Shown: positions 1 through 10,034, counted from the stretch's first letter. The stretch: DNA of 36,005 nucleotides from Dyella silvatica (GCF_026283955.1 NZ_JAPDPE010000046.1:1-36005), one strand, 5' to 3'. Notes: generated from the sequence alone by a model not told the origin. Numbers and translations are program-made.

Positions 1-694
1 CGCCATAGGTAATGCGAAATTCATCCGACAAGGCAATTTCCGCATAGGCGGCCTCGGAGGCATCGATCCATTGGTCATAAAGCGCCTTCAACGAATCCAG
101 TTGCTGGCCGCGCTCGGCAAGCTGCGACAACTGATTCTGCAAGCGCTCCAGACCTTCGGTATTGGCTCGCTGTATCAAGGCCTGGTAACGGCCTTGCGTT
201 TCCAGATACTCGCGCATCGCGGCAGCCAAGGCCTGCTGCTGCATTTGTTGCTCGCGGGTATAGCCAAAAGCCGGCATGGGGCTCATCCCGGGCATCCCAC
301 CTAAGCCGCCAGATTGCGCGGCCTGCAACCACGACTGCCACGATTGCGCAAAACCTTGCGCGCCCAAGGTGTCGATACCTGCAAAGGCTTGTGCAAAGGG
401 CTGGCCGCCGGCGCCGCCGAACATATCCTGCAATTGTCGCTGCCAGTCGCCGCCCTGCCCTAGGCCGCTGCTGGCGACACCTTGCAGCCACTCGGTATAA
501 CTCTTCAAACCGGCCATGCTCCGAGCCAGCAAATCGTCGCTCGGCGCAGCCGGCGAGGCCATGCCAGGGGGGGAGAAACTGGTCGGATTGAAAAAGGGCG
601 AGCCGCTGCCGGGCTGCTGCTGCATAAAACGGGTCCAAGCATCCCAGGATTGCTGTGCTTGTGCCTGATAGTCCTTCAGGAAATCGGTGGCCAT
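1..694 (-). CDS. phaE: Class III PHA synthase subunit PhaE, 3' end outside window
   Basis: The frame starting at the ATG at 694 stays open to the window edge (231 codons). It begins MATDFLKDYQAQAQQSWDAW, followed by a Gln/Gly/Met-rich region with many aromatic residues and then a helical, Gln- and Glu-rich stretch (about residues 155-230). This matches the PHA_synth_III_E family. PhaE is the non-catalytic partner of PhaC in class III polyhydroxyalkanoate synthases and acts at the surface of storage granules. phaC, expected next in the transcription direction, would lie beyond coordinate 1. The C-terminus is missing only because the window ends. The gene is separated from pnp upstream by a strong terminator, so it should have its own promoter in 695-780. 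The product is recognised from overall character and family resemblance rather than from a catalytic motif. Confidence 0.82.
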   Translation of the reverse strand, partial: MATDFLKDYQAQAQQSWDAWTRFMQQQPGSGSPFFNPTSFSPPGMASPAAPSDDLLARSMAGLKSYTEWLQGVASSGLGQGGDWQRQLQDMFGGAGGQPFAQAFAGIDTLGAQGFAQSWQSWLQAAQSGGLGGMPGMSPMPAFGYTREQQMQQQALAAAMREYLETQGRYQALIQRANTEGLERLQNQLSQLAERGQQLDSLKALYDQWIDASEAAYAEIALSDEFRITYG

Positions 695-741
695 GCCTGC
701 CTCTTCGTGAACACATCACGTTGAATACGTCCTGGCATCCT

Positions 742-763
742 AGCAAAAGCCCCAGCAAAAGCC
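742..763. repeat. Direct repeat upstream of phaE
   Basis: AGCAAAAGCC occurs twice (742-751 and 754-763), 12 bp apart centre to centre, about 50 bp upstream of the phaE start and just downstream of the pnp terminator. A helical-turn-like spacing next to a promoter region could mark an operator, but no regulator can be assigned. Confidence 0.4.
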
Positions 764-780
764 TGTTACCGGAAACGAAA

Positions 781-805
781 AAGCCCGGCATAAGATGCCG
801 GGCTT
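781..805 (-). terminator. Rho-independent terminator after pnp
   Basis: A perfect 10-bp stem (AAGCCCGGCA paired with TGCCGGGCTT) with a 5-nt loop lies 25 bp past the pnp stop. It is followed by a T-rich run on the minus strand, and the plus strand also has a T run, so it may work in both directions. It separates rpsO-pnp from phaE. Confidence 0.85.
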
Positions 806-829
806 TTTTGTACTACCTGACGATGACGC

Positions 830-2935
830 TTAGGCGTTGACGTTCTCGTCTTCGGTGACGGCTTTCATGGACAGGCGAATACGGCCCTGCTTGTCCACTT
901 CCAATACCTTGACCTTGACGATGTCGCCTTCCTTCAGCTTGTCGGAGACCTTCTCCACGCGCTCGCTGGAAATCTGCGATACGTGAACCAGACCATCCTT
1001 GCCCGGCATGATGGTGACGAAGGCGCCGAAATCCATCAGCTTGGCGACCTTGCCCTCATAGATGCGGCCCGGCTCGACGTCGGAAGTAATCTGCTCGATG
1101 CGCTTCTTCGCCTCATCGGCGGCGAGGCGGTTCACCGAAGCGATAATCACCGTGCCGTCATCGCTGATATCGATGGTGGTGCCGGTCTCTTCGGTGATCG
1201 AACGGATGGTGGCGCCGCCCTTGCCGATGACTTCGCGGATCTTGTCCGGATGGATCTTGATGGTGAGCAGGCGCGGGGCGAACTCGCTCATCTCCGAACG
1301 CGGCGTGCTGATGACCTTGGCCATTTCGCCGAGGATATGCAGACGGCCACGCGTAGCCTGTTCCAGCGCCACCTTCATGATTTCTTCGGTGATGCCGTCG
1401 ATCTTGATGTCCATCTGCAGCGCGGAAACGCCTTCGGCGGTACCGGCCACTTTGAAATCCATGTCGCCGAGATGATCTTCGTCACCCAGGATGTCCGACA
1501 GCACGACAAAGTCGCTGCCTTCCTTGACCAGACCCATGGCGATACCGGCAACCGGCGACTTCAGCGGAACGCCCGCATCCATCATGGCCAGCGACGAACC
1601 GCACACCGAGGCCATCGAGGAAGATCCGTTCGACTCGGTGATCTCGGAGACCACGCGAATCACGTACGGGAACTCTTCGATGCTCGGCTTGACCGCCTGC
1701 ACACCGCGCTTGGCAAGACGGCCGTGACCGATCTCGCGACGCTTCGGGCTGCCGACGCGGCCGGTCTCGCCCACCGAGAATGGCGGGAAGTTGTAATGGA
1801 ACAGGAACGGATCTTTCGACTCGCCTTCGGGTGCGTCGATGAGCTGCGCATCACGCGTGGTACCGAGCGTGGCAACGACCAGCGCCTGGGTTTCACCGCG
1901 AGTGAACAAGGCCGAACCATGGGTACGCGGCAACACGCCAACGCGCACGGTGATCGGGCGGACGTCGTCCAGCTTGCGGCCGTCGATACGCACCTTGGTC
2001 TTGAGCACGCCATTGCGCATAGTGTGATATTCGACTTCGCCGAAAGCGGTACCGATATCGCCATCGCTCCAGCCGGCCGCGGTGGCCTGCTCGGCGATCT
2101 TGCTCTTGACGTCGCTCTTGATCGCCGAAATGACGTCGCGACGCTCCATCTTGTCGCGGACCTGGAAGGCCTCGACCAGACGATTGCCGATAGCGGCCTC
2201 AAGGGCAGCAAACAGCGCGTCGTTGCGAGCCGGGGCTTCCCACTTGAAGGTCTTGCGGCCGGCTTCAGCGACGAACTCGTTGATCGCATTGACCGCGGCC
2301 TGCATCTGCTGGTGGCCGAAGACCACCGCGCCGAGCATGACTTCTTCGCTGAGCAGCTTGGCTTCCGACTCCACCATCAGCACCGCATTGGCGGTACCGG
2401 CGACGACCAGATCCAGATCGGAGGTCTTCAGTTCGGTGACGGTCGGGTTGAGCAGGTACTTGCCGTTGGCATAACCGACGCGGGCAGCACCGATCGGGCC
2501 CTTGAACGGGACACCGGCCAGGACCAGCGCGGCAGACGCACCAAGCATCGCCAGCATGTCGCCATCGACTTCCGGATTCAGCGACACCACCTGGGCGATG
2601 ACCTGAATTTCGTTCTTGAACTCTTCCGGGAACAGCGGACGGATCGGGCGATCGATCAGACGCGACGTCAGCGTCTCTTTCTCGGTCGGGCGGCCCTCAC
2701 GCTTGAAGAAGCCACCGGGGATACGGCCGGCTGCGTAGAACTTTTCCTGATAGTCGACGGTGAGCGGGAAGAAATCCTGCCCCTCGCGCGCCTTGGTCGC
2801 TGCCACAGCGGTGACCAGCACCACGGTGCCACCCATGCTGACCATGACGGCACCAGACGCCTGGCGGGCAATTTCGCCCGTCTCCAGTGTGACTTCGTGA
2901 TTACCGTACTGGAATGACTTGGTTACTTTCGCCAC
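830..2935 (-). CDS. pnp: Polyribonucleotide nucleotidyltransferase (PNPase)
   Basis: This is the 3'-5' phosphorolytic exoribonuclease that degrades mRNA to nucleoside diphosphates, usually with RNase E in the degradosome. The 701-residue product has the standard order: first RNase PH domain (with [20 protein letters not shown] near residue 80), all-alpha linker, second RNase PH domain, KH domain ([15 protein letters not shown], near 565-575) and C-terminal S1 domain (from about 622, ending with the RLSMKAV element). Length is close to the E. coli enzyme (711). The start is GTG at 2935, preceded by AAGGA at suitable spacing; no better ATG exists. It follows rpsO by 21 nt, so the two are cotranscribed. 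The E. coli arrangement with an RNase III hairpin between rpsO and pnp cannot apply, because the gap is too short; a hairpin lies upstream of rpsO instead. Confidence 0.98.
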   Translation of the reverse strand: MAKVTKSFQYGNHEVTLETGEIARQASGAVMVSMGGTVVLVTAVAATKAREGQDFFPLTVDYQEKFYAAGRIPGGFFKREGRPTEKETLTSRLIDRPIRPLFPEEFKNEIQVIAQVVSLNPEVDGDMLAMLGASAALVLAGVPFKGPIGAARVGYANGKYLLNPTVTELKTSDLDLVVAGTANAVLMVESEAKLLSEEVMLGAVVFGHQQMQAAVNAINEFVAEAGRKTFKWEAPARNDALFAALEAAIGNRLVEAFQVRDKMERRDVISAIKSDVKSKIAEQATAAGWSDGDIGTAFGEVEYHTMRNGVLKTKVRIDGRKLDDVRPITVRVGVLPRTHGSALFTRGETQALVVATLGTTRDAQLIDAPEGESKDPFLFHYNFPPFSVGETGRVGSPKRREIGHGRLAKRGVQAVKPSIEEFPYVIRVVSEITESNGSSSMASVCGSSLAMMDAGVPLKSPVAGIAMGLVKEGSDFVVLSDILGDEDHLGDMDFKVAGTAEGVSALQMDIKIDGITEEIMKVALEQATRGRLHILGEMAKVISTPRSEMSEFAPRLLTIKIHPDKIREVIGKGGATIRSITEETGTTIDISDDGTVIIASVNRLAADEAKKRIEQITSDVEPGRIYEGKVAKLMDFGAFVTIMPGKDGLVHVSQISSERVEKVSDKLKEGDIVKVKVLEVDKQGRIRLSMKAVTEDENVNA

Positions 2936-2956
2936 TTTGATGATGTCCTTGTCCGA

Positions 2957-3226
2957 TTAACGGCGCAGGCCGAGGCGTTCGATCAGGGTCTGGTAACGGG
3001 CCAGATCGTTTTTCTTCAGGTAGCCGAGCAGGCTCTTGCGCTGGTTGACCAGCTTCAACAGGCCGCGGCGGGAATGGTGATCCTGCTTGTGCGTCTGGAA
3101 GTGGCCAGTGAGGTGAGTGATGCGGGCGGACAACAAAGCCACCTGGACTTCCGGCGAACCGGTGTCGTTAGGTACGCGGCCGAAGTCAGCAATGATCTTG
3201 CCGGTCTGTTCTGCAGTGAGGGACAT
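2957..3226 (-). CDS. rpsO: 30S ribosomal protein S15
   Basis: The 89-residue product [20 protein letters not shown]... has the length and conserved features of S15, including the central [19 protein letters not shown] block that contacts 16S rRNA and the C-terminal [24 protein letters not shown]-type helix. S15 is a primary binder of the central domain of 16S rRNA. The ATG at 3226 has an AGGAAAGAG ribosome binding site. It is followed by pnp after 21 nt. The 98-nt predicted leader contains a perfect 20-bp hairpin that ends 25 nt upstream of the start. S15 represses its own translation in E. coli through a leader structure; whether this hairpin does so is inference. Confidence 0.98.
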   Translation of the reverse strand: MSLTAEQTGKIIADFGRVPNDTGSPEVQVALLSARITHLTGHFQTHKQDHHSRRGLLKLVNQRKSLLGYLKKNDLARYQTLIERLGLRR

Positions 3227-3251
3227 GGTATCTCTTTCCTTAAAAGGCGAT

Positions 3252-3297
3252 GCGAAGCTTGCGCAACGTCACTGGGATGACGTTGCGCAAGCTTCGC
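3252..3297 (-). repeat. Perfect 20-bp inverted repeat in rpsO-pnp leader
   Basis: Arms 3252-3271 and 3278-3297 are exact reverse complements, separated by a 6-nt loop. On the minus strand the hairpin sits between the predicted promoter and the rpsO ribosome binding site. Only four T residues follow, after a 6-nt gap (ATCGCC), so it is a poor intrinsic terminator. A long perfect duplex of this size is a plausible RNase III target. Confidence 0.9.
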
Positions 3298-3330
3298 CTT
3301 GATGAATGAAAGCTATGGAACAAGCAGGGT

Positions 3331-3360
3331 ATTCTAACGATTGAGACCGCATCACAACAA
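3331..3360 (-). promoter_or_regulatory. Predicted promoter for rpsO-pnp
   Basis: On the minus strand, TTGTTG (3355-3360) and TAGAAT (3331-3336, five of six consensus bases) are separated by 18 bp. The predicted start near 3324 gives a leader of about 98 nt that includes the perfect hairpin. The region lies between truB and rpsO, where a separate promoter is also found in E. coli. Confidence 0.45.
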
Positions 3361-3378
3361 GAGCGTCATAGTTTGCGG

Positions 3379-4284
3379 TTAAACAGGCGGATTCGTCGGC
3401 AGCAGATTGAACCCGCGCAGGATGCGTAAACGACCATCGGCCTCGACCCCTGCCAGGGCCAGCAAACGACCGTCATCGGCGTAAACAGCACATTGGGGAA
3501 TAGGCCCCGGCATGCCGGTAGGAATCTGACGCCCCTGTGAGACAGCAAGGCTTTGGGCTGAATCGAGCCGCAACACCGGTAGCTCAGCCAGCCCGGCGGC
3601 AACCGGCAGTACGTAGGCTTCCAGGGCCTGATCGCCCTGCTCCGCCGCCTGCTGCAGCTGCTCCAGCGTCACCATGGCCGGTTCGCGAAACGGCTCCACC
3701 CACAGCCGTCGCAGCGCAGTCAGATGCGCGCCGCAACCTAGATCTTCACCCAGATCCACGGCCAAGCTGCGCACGTAAGTGCCTGAACCGCACTCCACGT
3801 ACAGTTGCAAACGGTCTTCGCTACGCAAGAGCAGATCCAGCCGATAAATGTCGACTTCACGGGATGGTACTTCGACCGTCTCGCCGCGCCGGGCCTTCAA
3901 ATACAACGGCTCGCCATCTTGCTTGATCGCCGAATACACCGGCGGAACCTGAACAATACGACCACGCAGCTTCGCTAGCGCGAGCTCGATCGCGGCGTCA
4001 TCCAAGGCCGGCACCGGCCGCTGCAAAACCATGTCACCTTCCAGATCGGCGGTGGTGGTGGTCACGCCCAGCTGGCATTCGGCGATATAGGCCTTGCGTG
4101 ACCCCAGCAAGGTGCCGGCGATCTTGGTGCCCTCGCCGAAACACAGCGGTAACAACCCGGTGGCCAAAGGATCCAGGGCGCCGGTATGCCCTCCCTTGGC
4201 CGCCCGCAGCAGTTTTCGCGCCGCCTGCAAGGCCTGGTTCGAACTCAAGCCCAATGGCTTGTCAAGCAACACGATGCCATGCAA
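3379..4284 (-). CDS. truB: tRNA pseudouridine(55) synthase
   Basis: TruB makes the universal pseudouridine 55 in the T-loop of tRNAs. The signature [16 protein letters not shown] (residues 31-46 from the listed start) carries the catalytic Asp38. A C-terminal PUA-like region follows, for about 300 residues in total, which is normal. The listed start is TTG at 4284, the first possible conventional start codon; no ATG or GTG lies between the rbfA stop (4338-4336, same frame) and the conserved HGIVLLDKP block. The 17 sense codons before TTG include IRFRDL, which resembles the residues that precede this block in other TruB proteins. Translation may therefore begin at an ATT (4299 or 4326). The gene follows rbfA closely and is probably read from the same mRNA. 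Confidence 0.95.
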   Translation of the reverse strand: MHGIVLLDKPLGLSSNQALQAARKLLRAAKGGHTGALDPLATGLLPLCFGEGTKIAGTLLGSRKAYIAECQLGVTTTTADLEGDMVLQRPVPALDDAAIELALAKLRGRIVQVPPVYSAIKQDGEPLYLKARRGETVEVPSREVDIYRLDLLLRSEDRLQLYVECGSGTYVRSLAVDLGEDLGCGAHLTALRRLWVEPFREPAMVTLEQLQQAAEQGDQALEAYVLPVAAGLAELPVLRLDSAQSLAVSQGRQIPTGMPGPIPQCAVYADDGRLLALAGVEADGRLRILRGFNLLPTNPPV

Positions 4285-4335
4285 GTCACGGAAGCGAATG
4301 CGATTTTTGGCTTGACGCTGATTAATACGCGTAGC

Positions 4336-4716
4336 TCAGTCTTGGTTGTCTTCTTTGTTCGGCAACAAGTCGTGTGCCTGCTCGCGCAACAAGCGCTCAA
4401 TACGCTCACCGGTATCCACCGATTCGTCGTACTTGAAACGCAGTTCCGGCACCCGCCGCAAGCGCATGCTGCGCGACAGCTCACGACGGAACTCAACCGC
4501 CAGCTCCTTGAGCGCCTTCACCGCCGTCGCCGACTGCTCGGGCAATAAGGCGGTCACCCATACCGTGGCCCAGTCCAGGTCACGCGTAACCTCGACGTCC
4601 GACACACTGACAGACGGCAGCCCGTGATCGCGGACGGCAGCATGCACCAGCAAGCTGATTTCGCGGCGCAGCTCGGCACCTACGCGGTCGGTACGTTTGA
4701 AGTCACGTGAAGGCAT
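4336..4716 (-). CDS. rbfA: 30S ribosome-binding factor A
   Basis: RbfA is a small KH-type protein needed for late 16S rRNA processing and for growth in the cold. The 126-residue product starts MPSRDFKRTDRVGAELRREI, like the family start M-x-R-x-F-x-R-x-x-R. It contains VSVSDVEVTRDLDWATVWVT and ends in the acidic tail typical of the family. The frame continues upstream to 4791, but those residues do not resemble RbfA; ATG 4716 was chosen on homology, with a weak GGAA before it. It lies between infB and truB, as in most gammaproteobacteria. Its stop codon is in the same frame as truB. Confidence 0.95.
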   Translation of the reverse strand: MPSRDFKRTDRVGAELRREISLLVHAAVRDHGLPSVSVSDVEVTRDLDWATVWVTALLPEQSATAVKALKELAVEFRRELSRSMRLRRVPELRFKYDESVDTGERIERLLREQAHDLLPNKEDNQD

Positions 4717-4871
4717 GGGGGTATTCCAATTCAATAACGGCATACCGCCTGAGAAATGGCGATAGACCTGACCTCCCCTACAAGCGGCCAAGGGGAGTAC
4801 GGATGAAGGGGCCTGCCACGAACTCGAAGCAAAGACATTCGCGGTAGCGCTAACCCACTCATCCCGGCCCC

Positions 4872-4900
4872 CTTTCTCGTTGCAAACACACGCGAGAAAG
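4872..4900 (-). repeat. Hairpin in the infB-rbfA spacer
   Basis: CTTTCTCG (4872-4879) and CGAGAAAG (4893-4900) form an 8-bp stem with a 13-nt loop, extendable by three G-C pairs after a 1-nt bulge. It starts 13 nt past the infB stop. There is no T run after it on the minus strand, so it is not a terminator. It could be an mRNA processing or stability element in the 197-nt spacer 4717-4913, where nothing else was recognised. Confidence 0.5.
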
Positions 4901-4913
4901 AGGGAACGGTTAC

Positions 4914-7787
4914 TTACAGCGTCCGAGCTACCTCATGACGCTCGAAGCATTCGATCTGATCGCCAGGCTTGACGTCGTTGTACTGCTTAACGGCGATACC
5001 GCACTCCATGCCGTTACGCACTTCATCGACCAGGTCCTTGAAGCGACGCAGCGATTCCAGTTCGCCCTGGAAGATCACCGTATTGTCGCGCAACACGCGG
5101 ATCGGCTTGCTGCGCTTGACCGTACCTTCGATGACCATACAACCGGCCACGGCACCAAACTTAGAGCTACGGAACACTTCGCGCACCTGCGCCGTACCGA
5201 TGATTTCTTCGCGCACTTCCATGCCAAGCAAGCCTGAAGCGGCCTGCTTCACCTGATCGATCACGTCATAAATGATCGAGAAGTAGCGCATATCGAGACC
5301 GGCGGTATCGACCACCTTACGTGCCGACGCATCGGCACGTACGTTAAAGCCGATGATCAAGGCCTTGGAGGCAGCGGCGAGAGTCGCATCGGACTCGGTA
5401 ATGCCACCGACGCCGGCAGCGATCACGTTGACCTTTACATTCTCGTTGCCGATCTGGCTGAGCGATTCACGCAGCGCCTGCACCGAACCCTGCACATCGG
5501 CCTTGACCAGGATGTTGAGCGTCTGCTGCTCGGCACCCTGACCCATCTGCGCGATGATGTCTTCCAGGCGGTTGGCCTTGCTGACCATCCGCGTTTCGCG
5601 ACGCTTCTGGTTACGCTCGGCAGCCACTTCACGCGCCAAGCGCTCATCGGCAACCACGACAAAGTCATCGCCCGACTCCGGCACGCCGGACAGGCCCAGC
5701 ACCTGCACCGGGATCGACGGGCCAGCTTCTTGCACCTGCTTGCCGTTTTCGTCGATCAAGGCACGCATGCGGCCGTACTCAATACCGCAGACGACAAAGT
5801 CGCCGCGTTTGAGCGTGCCCTGCTGCACCAGCACCGTAGCTACTGGGCCGCGACCGCGATCCAGGCTGGATTCGATCACCACACCGGAAGCCGCGCCGTC
5901 TTCGACCGCGGTCAACTCCATCACTTCGGCCTGCACCGAAATCGCATCGAGCAACTCGTCGATACCGGTACCGGCCTTGGCCGAGACAGGCACAAACATG
6001 GTGTCGCCGCCCCAGTCTTCCGGGACCACCTCCAGCGTTACCAGGCCTTGCTTGACGTTGTCCGGATTGGCATCGGACTTATCCATCTTGTTGACCGCAA
6101 CGATGATCGGCACCTTGGCTGCACGCGCATGCTGCACGGCCTCGGCCGTCTGCGGCATCACGCCATCGTCAGCCGCCACCACGAGCACCACGATGTCAGT
6201 GGATTGCGCGCCGCGTGCACGCATCGAGGTGAAGGCCGCGTGGCCTGGGGTATCCAGGAAGGTGATCACGCCCTTCGGCGTTTCCACGTGATACGCACCG
6301 ATGTGCTGGGTAATGCCGCCCGCCTCGCCTGAAGCCACCTTGGCGCGACGGATGTAATCGAGCAGCGAAGTCTTACCGTGATCGACGTGGCCCATGATGG
6401 TGACCACCGGCGGACGCGGCTTCTTCTCGCCGTCAAGCTCCGCATTCTGCGTGTGCGCAGCAAGTGCAGCCTCGGCATTATCTTCACTGGCAGCGACCGC
6501 GGTATGCCCCAGCTCTTCAATCACCAGCACCGCCGTGTCGTGATCGATGGTCTGGTTGATGGTCGCCATCACGCCCATTTTGAACAGGGCTTTGACGACT
6601 TCCGAACCCTTGACCGCCATCTTCTGCGCCAGCTCGGCCACGATATTGGCATCGCCGACGACCACTTCACGCACCACCGCAGCGGTGGGACGGGTAAAGC
6701 CATGCGGGCCCGCATTGGCATTGTTGTTATTACCGCGCGAGGCTTCGCGAACCGAGCCACGACCCGGCTTGCCGCGCTTATTCGAGCGCTTGGCCCGATC
6801 GGCGTCCGACAAATGCAATTCACCGCCGGCAAAACGCTTACCGCCCGGACTGTCATCGCGGTCGCGACCACCACCACCGCCACCGTGACGCGGCGGCTTA
6901 TTGCTATTGCGATTGGCGTCCGCACTGGCCGGCGCCGCGGCCGCAGCGGCCGGAGCCCGTGCCGCTACCGGCGCAGCAGCCACCGCAGCCGGTGCCGGCG
7001 CGGGTGGTGCCGGCGGCGGTGCTGGCGGAGCCACCGGCTTGATTTCACGCCGACGCGGTTCGTGAATACGCGGCAGAATCATGCCCAGCTCGCGCGGATC
7101 GATTTTTTGTACGGTTGACTGCGGAACCGACGGCTGTGCCGCTGGCTTCTCCGCGGGCACTTCAGCCACGACTGGAGCCTCTACCACTGGGGTACTGATT
7201 TCAACGACGGGGGTTTCCACACGGGCAGCCTCAGCCTGCTTCTGTGCTTCGGCTTCGGCCTTGAGACGGCGCTGCTCAGCGGCTTCTTCCTGCCGGCGCT
7301 GCTCTTCCTCGGCTTGTTGCAAAGCTTCTTGCTGGCGACGAAGGTCAGCCTCAAGACGCTCGTTTTCTTCATGCTCACGCTGCTGCTGGGACTCCTGCAG
7401 CTTGCGCACGGCGTCTTCACGCTCGACGTCGGAGCCAGCCTCTTCGGCAATGACGCTACGCTTGACGTAGGTGCGCTTGGCCCGCACCTCGACGTTAACC
7501 GTCTTGGCACCGGCTGCGCCACGTGCGCCTGGCGTTGCCACGGTCAGCTCGCTGACCTTGCGGCGTTTGAGGGTGATCTGGCGCGGCGAGCTGTCTTCGG
7601 CTTCGACCGCGACCTCGCCCTTGCCGTGAGTACGGCGCAGGAAGCCAAGCAACTTCACCTTCTCGGTGCTGTTGATGACCTGCTCCGGATCGGAGAATTT
7701 CATACCAGCCTCGCCTAGCTGCCCAAGCAGCTTGTCGACTGGCATGCCAAGTAACTTGGCAAGTTGTTTAATCGTGACATCCGACAT
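4914..7787 (-). CDS. infB: Translation initiation factor IF-2
   Basis: This GTPase brings fMet-tRNA to the 30S subunit and promotes subunit joining. The 957-residue product begins [20 protein letters not shown] (IF2_N domain). A second N-terminal module follows (about 60-95), then a long charged and Ala/Glu-rich coiled region (about 125-215), and a Pro/Ala-rich and poly-Gly linker (about 250-320). The G domain starts near residue 455 with GHVDHGKT (about 463-470), DTPGH and NKMD motifs, followed by the usual C-terminal domains. E. coli IF-2 is 890 residues; the extra length is in the low-complexity linker. The ATG at 7787 has a purine-rich site upstream. It lies 130 nt after nusA in the rimP-nusA-infB operon. 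Internal starts producing shorter isoforms, known in E. coli, cannot be judged here. Confidence 0.98.
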   Translation of the reverse strand: MSDVTIKQLAKLLGMPVDKLLGQLGEAGMKFSDPEQVINSTEKVKLLGFLRRTHGKGEVAVEAEDSSPRQITLKRRKVSELTVATPGARGAAGAKTVNVEVRAKRTYVKRSVIAEEAGSDVEREDAVRKLQESQQQREHEENERLEADLRRQQEALQQAEEEQRRQEEAAEQRRLKAEAEAQKQAEAARVETPVVEISTPVVEAPVVAEVPAEKPAAQPSVPQSTVQKIDPRELGMILPRIHEPRRREIKPVAPPAPPPAPPAPAPAAVAAAPVAARAPAAAAAAPASADANRNSNKPPRHGGGGGGRDRDDSPGGKRFAGGELHLSDADRAKRSNKRGKPGRGSVREASRGNNNNANAGPHGFTRPTAAVVREVVVGDANIVAELAQKMAVKGSEVVKALFKMGVMATINQTIDHDTAVLVIEELGHTAVAASEDNAEAALAAHTQNAELDGEKKPRPPVVTIMGHVDHGKTSLLDYIRRAKVASGEAGGITQHIGAYHVETPKGVITFLDTPGHAAFTSMRARGAQSTDIVVLVVAADDGVMPQTAEAVQHARAAKVPIIVAVNKMDKSDANPDNVKQGLVTLEVVPEDWGGDTMFVPVSAKAGTGIDELLDAISVQAEVMELTAVEDGAASGVVIESSLDRGRGPVATVLVQQGTLKRGDFVVCGIEYGRMRALIDENGKQVQEAGPSIPVQVLGLSGVPESGDDFVVVADERLAREVAAERNQKRRETRMVSKANRLEDIIAQMGQGAEQQTLNILVKADVQGSVQALRESLSQIGNENVKVNVIAAGVGGITESDATLAAASKALIIGFNVRADASARKVVDTAGLDMRYFSIIYDVIDQVKQAASGLLGMEVREEIIGTAQVREVFRSSKFGAVAGCMVIEGTVKRSKPIRVLRDNTVIFQGELESLRRFKDLVDEVRNGMECGIAVKQYNDVKPGDQIECFERHEVARTL

Positions 7788-7917
7788 CGTGTTCTTTCTC
7801 CGCCGTTCCCGCGCTTATCGTCCGTGCGGCCTCGCCTGCACAGCCACCCCCATCCATGGTGAGAAACCCCTTAAGAGCCTCTCGCGGCGCACCCATCCAG
7901 GGCGCTGCCGTTCGCGG

Positions 7918-9423
7918 TTAGCCGCCCTTCTCCAGTCGCTCGATCATCGGCGCACGCGCCGCAAGAATCAGCGCCGCAGCGCGCTCTTCGTCCATGCCTT
8001 CAATATCGATCAGCTCGTCCACCGCGAGGTCGGCCAGATCGTCCACTGTCACTACTTCGCGTGAAGCCAGCGCATAAGCGGTGGCCTCATCCATGCCCGG
8101 CAGGGCCAGCAAGGCTTCCGACGGCTGATGCTCGTCGATGCCCTCTTCCACAGCCAGCGCCTCGGTCAGCAGCGCATCACGAGCACGTGCGCGCAGCTCC
8201 TCGACGATGTCTTCGTCAAAGCCTTCCACCGCCAGCAACTCGGCGCTGGGTACATAGGCGATTTCTTCCACGCTGGAGAAGCCTTCCTGAACCAGGATGT
8301 TGGCGATCTCCTGATCCACTTCCAGCTTGTCCATGAACAACTGGCGAGCAGTCTCCTGCTCCGCCTCGCTCTTGGCGGTGACCTGGTCTTGCGTCATCAC
8401 GTTGAGCTGCCAGCCGGTCAGCTTGCTGGCAAGGCGCACGTTCTGGCCGCCGCGGCCAATCGCCTGGGACAGCTTGTCCTCGGCAACGGCGATATCCATC
8501 GAGTGCTTCTCTTCGTCCATGATGATGGACTGCACTTCGGCCGGCGCCATCGCATTGATGACGTACTGCGCCTGATTCTCGTGCCACAGGATGATGTCAA
8601 CACGCTCGCCATTGAGCTCGTTGGACACCGCCTGCACGCGCGAACCGCGCATGCCGATGCACGCGCCGATAGGATCGGTACGGCTATCGTGAGCGACCAC
8701 GGCGATTTTCGCGCGGTCACCCGGGTCGCGAGCACAACCCTTGATTTCAACCAGGCCCTGGCCGACTTCCGGCACTTCGAGCTTGAACAGCTCAATCATG
8801 AACTCCGGTGCCGCACGCGATACAAACAACTGCGGTCCACGAACTTCCGAGCGCACCTCGAACAGGTAACCGCGCACACGGTCGCCGACACGGGCGGACT
8901 CACGCGGAATGGTCTTGTCACGCGGAATGAAAGCCTCGGCATTGCTGCCCAGATCCAGATACACGTTGCCGCGTTCGACGCGCTTGACGATGCCGGTAAT
9001 CAGTTCGCCCACGCGATCCTTGAAGGCGTCGACCACCTGCTGACGCTCGGCTTCGCGCACGCGCTGCACGATCACTTGCTTGGCAGCCTGCGCAGCGATA
9101 CGGCCGAACTCGGCATTCTCGACTTGCTGCTCGATGTACTCGCCGATCTGCGCGTCTTCGCGCTCATCGGTGGCGTCCATCAAACGCAGCTGGTGAAACG
9201 GCGACTCCATCTCGCCATCGTCGGCAATGATTTCCCAGCGGCGGAAGGTTTCGTACTCGCCGCTGTTGCGATCGATAGAAACGCGGACATCCGGATCTTC
9301 GTCCGGATAACGCTTCTTCGCAGCGGAAGCCAACGCAGCCTCCATCGCTTCAAAAATCACGTCGCGCGGCACGCCCTTCTCGTTGGCAACCGCGTCTACC
9401 ACCAGCAAAAGCTCTTTGCTCAT
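7918..9423 (-). CDS. nusA: Transcription termination/antitermination factor NusA
   Basis: NusA binds RNA polymerase and modulates pausing, intrinsic termination and rRNA antitermination. The 501-residue product has an N-terminal polymerase-binding domain (1-130), an S1 domain (about 136-200, [19 protein letters not shown]) and two KH domains (IGMRGSRV near 250 and [13 protein letters not shown] near 320-330). Two C-terminal acidic repeats (about 360-430 and 435-500) follow, the form found in gammaproteobacteria. The frame extends 14 codons further upstream, but ATG 9423 has GGAG eight bases before it and gives the family start [12 protein letters not shown]. It follows rimP by 49 nt. Two intrinsic terminators lie upstream of rimP, which fits the known autogenous control of this operon in E. 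coli. Confidence 0.98.
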   Translation of the reverse strand: MSKELLLVVDAVANEKGVPRDVIFEAMEAALASAAKKRYPDEDPDVRVSIDRNSGEYETFRRWEIIADDGEMESPFHQLRLMDATDEREDAQIGEYIEQQVENAEFGRIAAQAAKQVIVQRVREAERQQVVDAFKDRVGELITGIVKRVERGNVYLDLGSNAEAFIPRDKTIPRESARVGDRVRGYLFEVRSEVRGPQLFVSRAAPEFMIELFKLEVPEVGQGLVEIKGCARDPGDRAKIAVVAHDSRTDPIGACIGMRGSRVQAVSNELNGERVDIILWHENQAQYVINAMAPAEVQSIIMDEEKHSMDIAVAEDKLSQAIGRGGQNVRLASKLTGWQLNVMTQDQVTAKSEAEQETARQLFMDKLEVDQEIANILVQEGFSSVEEIAYVPSAELLAVEGFDEDIVEELRARARDALLTEALAVEEGIDEHQPSEALLALPGMDEATAYALASREVVTVDDLADLAVDELIDIEGMDEERAAALILAARAPMIERLEKGG

Positions 9424-9472
9424 TGCAGCAACTCCGTAGACGCCTCGCGGCGCCCGATCGCACATTGATTAA

Positions 9473-10006
9473 TTACTTCGTAGCCTTATTGGCCGCTTTT
9501 TTTCCACCGAGCTTGGGCTGCGGCACGTAACCGAGCGCCACCCAATCCGGCACCACTCGCGCGCTTTCCACCGCCGAGTGATCGAATTCGAACATCTTGC
9601 CCTCGGCTTCCAGCGAAATACGCTCGCCCTCCACCGCAATCACTTTGCCGCGCAAACGGCGACGCCCTTCCAAGGGCGCCTTCAACAACAACTTCACTTC
9701 CGTGCCGACGAACTTGCCGAACTGCACTGCCGTAAACAACGGCCGATCGATACCCGGCGAAGAAACTTCCAGCACGTAATGACCTGGAATCGGATCTTCT
9801 ACGTCGAGCAACGCCGACAATTCGCGGCTGGCTGCCTCGCAATCGTCCACATTGACTTCGCGGCCTTCGGTGGCCTTGTCCAGCACGTCCAGATAAACGC
9901 GCAGGGTACTCTGCCCGTGCGACGGGGAAAACTCCACGCCAAGGCATTCCAGCCCAAGATCGGCCAGAACCTCGCTAAAACGTGTTGCCAGTGCTTGTGT
10001 ATCCAT
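9473..10006 (-). CDS. rimP: Ribosome maturation factor RimP
   Basis: RimP helps 30S assembly and is the standard first protein gene before nusA. From ATG 10006 the product has 177 residues. It starts [20 protein letters not shown], carries VYLDV in the first domain and [14 protein letters not shown] before the SH3-like C-terminal domain, and ends in a basic Lys-rich tail. It is somewhat longer than the E. coli protein (about 150) because of that tail. The frame runs upstream to 10159, but those codons cross a transcription terminator and do not look like RimP. GGAAG precedes the chosen ATG. The terminator at 10035-10055 ends 29 nt before the start, so rimP expression should depend on read-through or on an unrecognised promoter. 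Confidence 0.95.
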   Translation of the reverse strand: MDTQALATRFSEVLADLGLECLGVEFSPSHGQSTLRVYLDVLDKATEGREVNVDDCEAASRELSALLDVEDPIPGHYVLEVSSPGIDRPLFTAVQFGKFVGTEVKLLLKAPLEGRRRLRGKVIAVEGERISLEAEGKMFEFDHSAVESARVVPDWVALGYVPQPKLGGKKAANKATK

Positions 10007-10034
10007 GAGTATTCTTCCGCCGCCAGAAACAAAA

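Noticed and set aside
75-791. A 238-codon frame on the minus strand
   Set aside because: It is out of frame with phaE and crosses the pnp terminator; the phaE frame gives a recognisable product.
983-2917. A 644-codon open frame on the plus strand
   Set aside because: It is antisense to pnp, has no family resemblance, and is rich in His, Arg, Asp and Gln as expected for the complement of a high-GC gene.
3252-3297. Reading the perfect hairpin as a standard Rho-independent terminator
   Set aside because: The T run is only four bases, is offset by six bases from the stem on the minus strand, and is absent on the plus strand.
4717-4791. Upstream extension of rbfA
   Set aside because: The additional 25 residues do not resemble RbfA, and the family start lies at 4716.
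8128-9468. A 446-codon open frame on the plus strand
   Set aside because: It is antisense to nusA, whose domains are all intact on the other strand.
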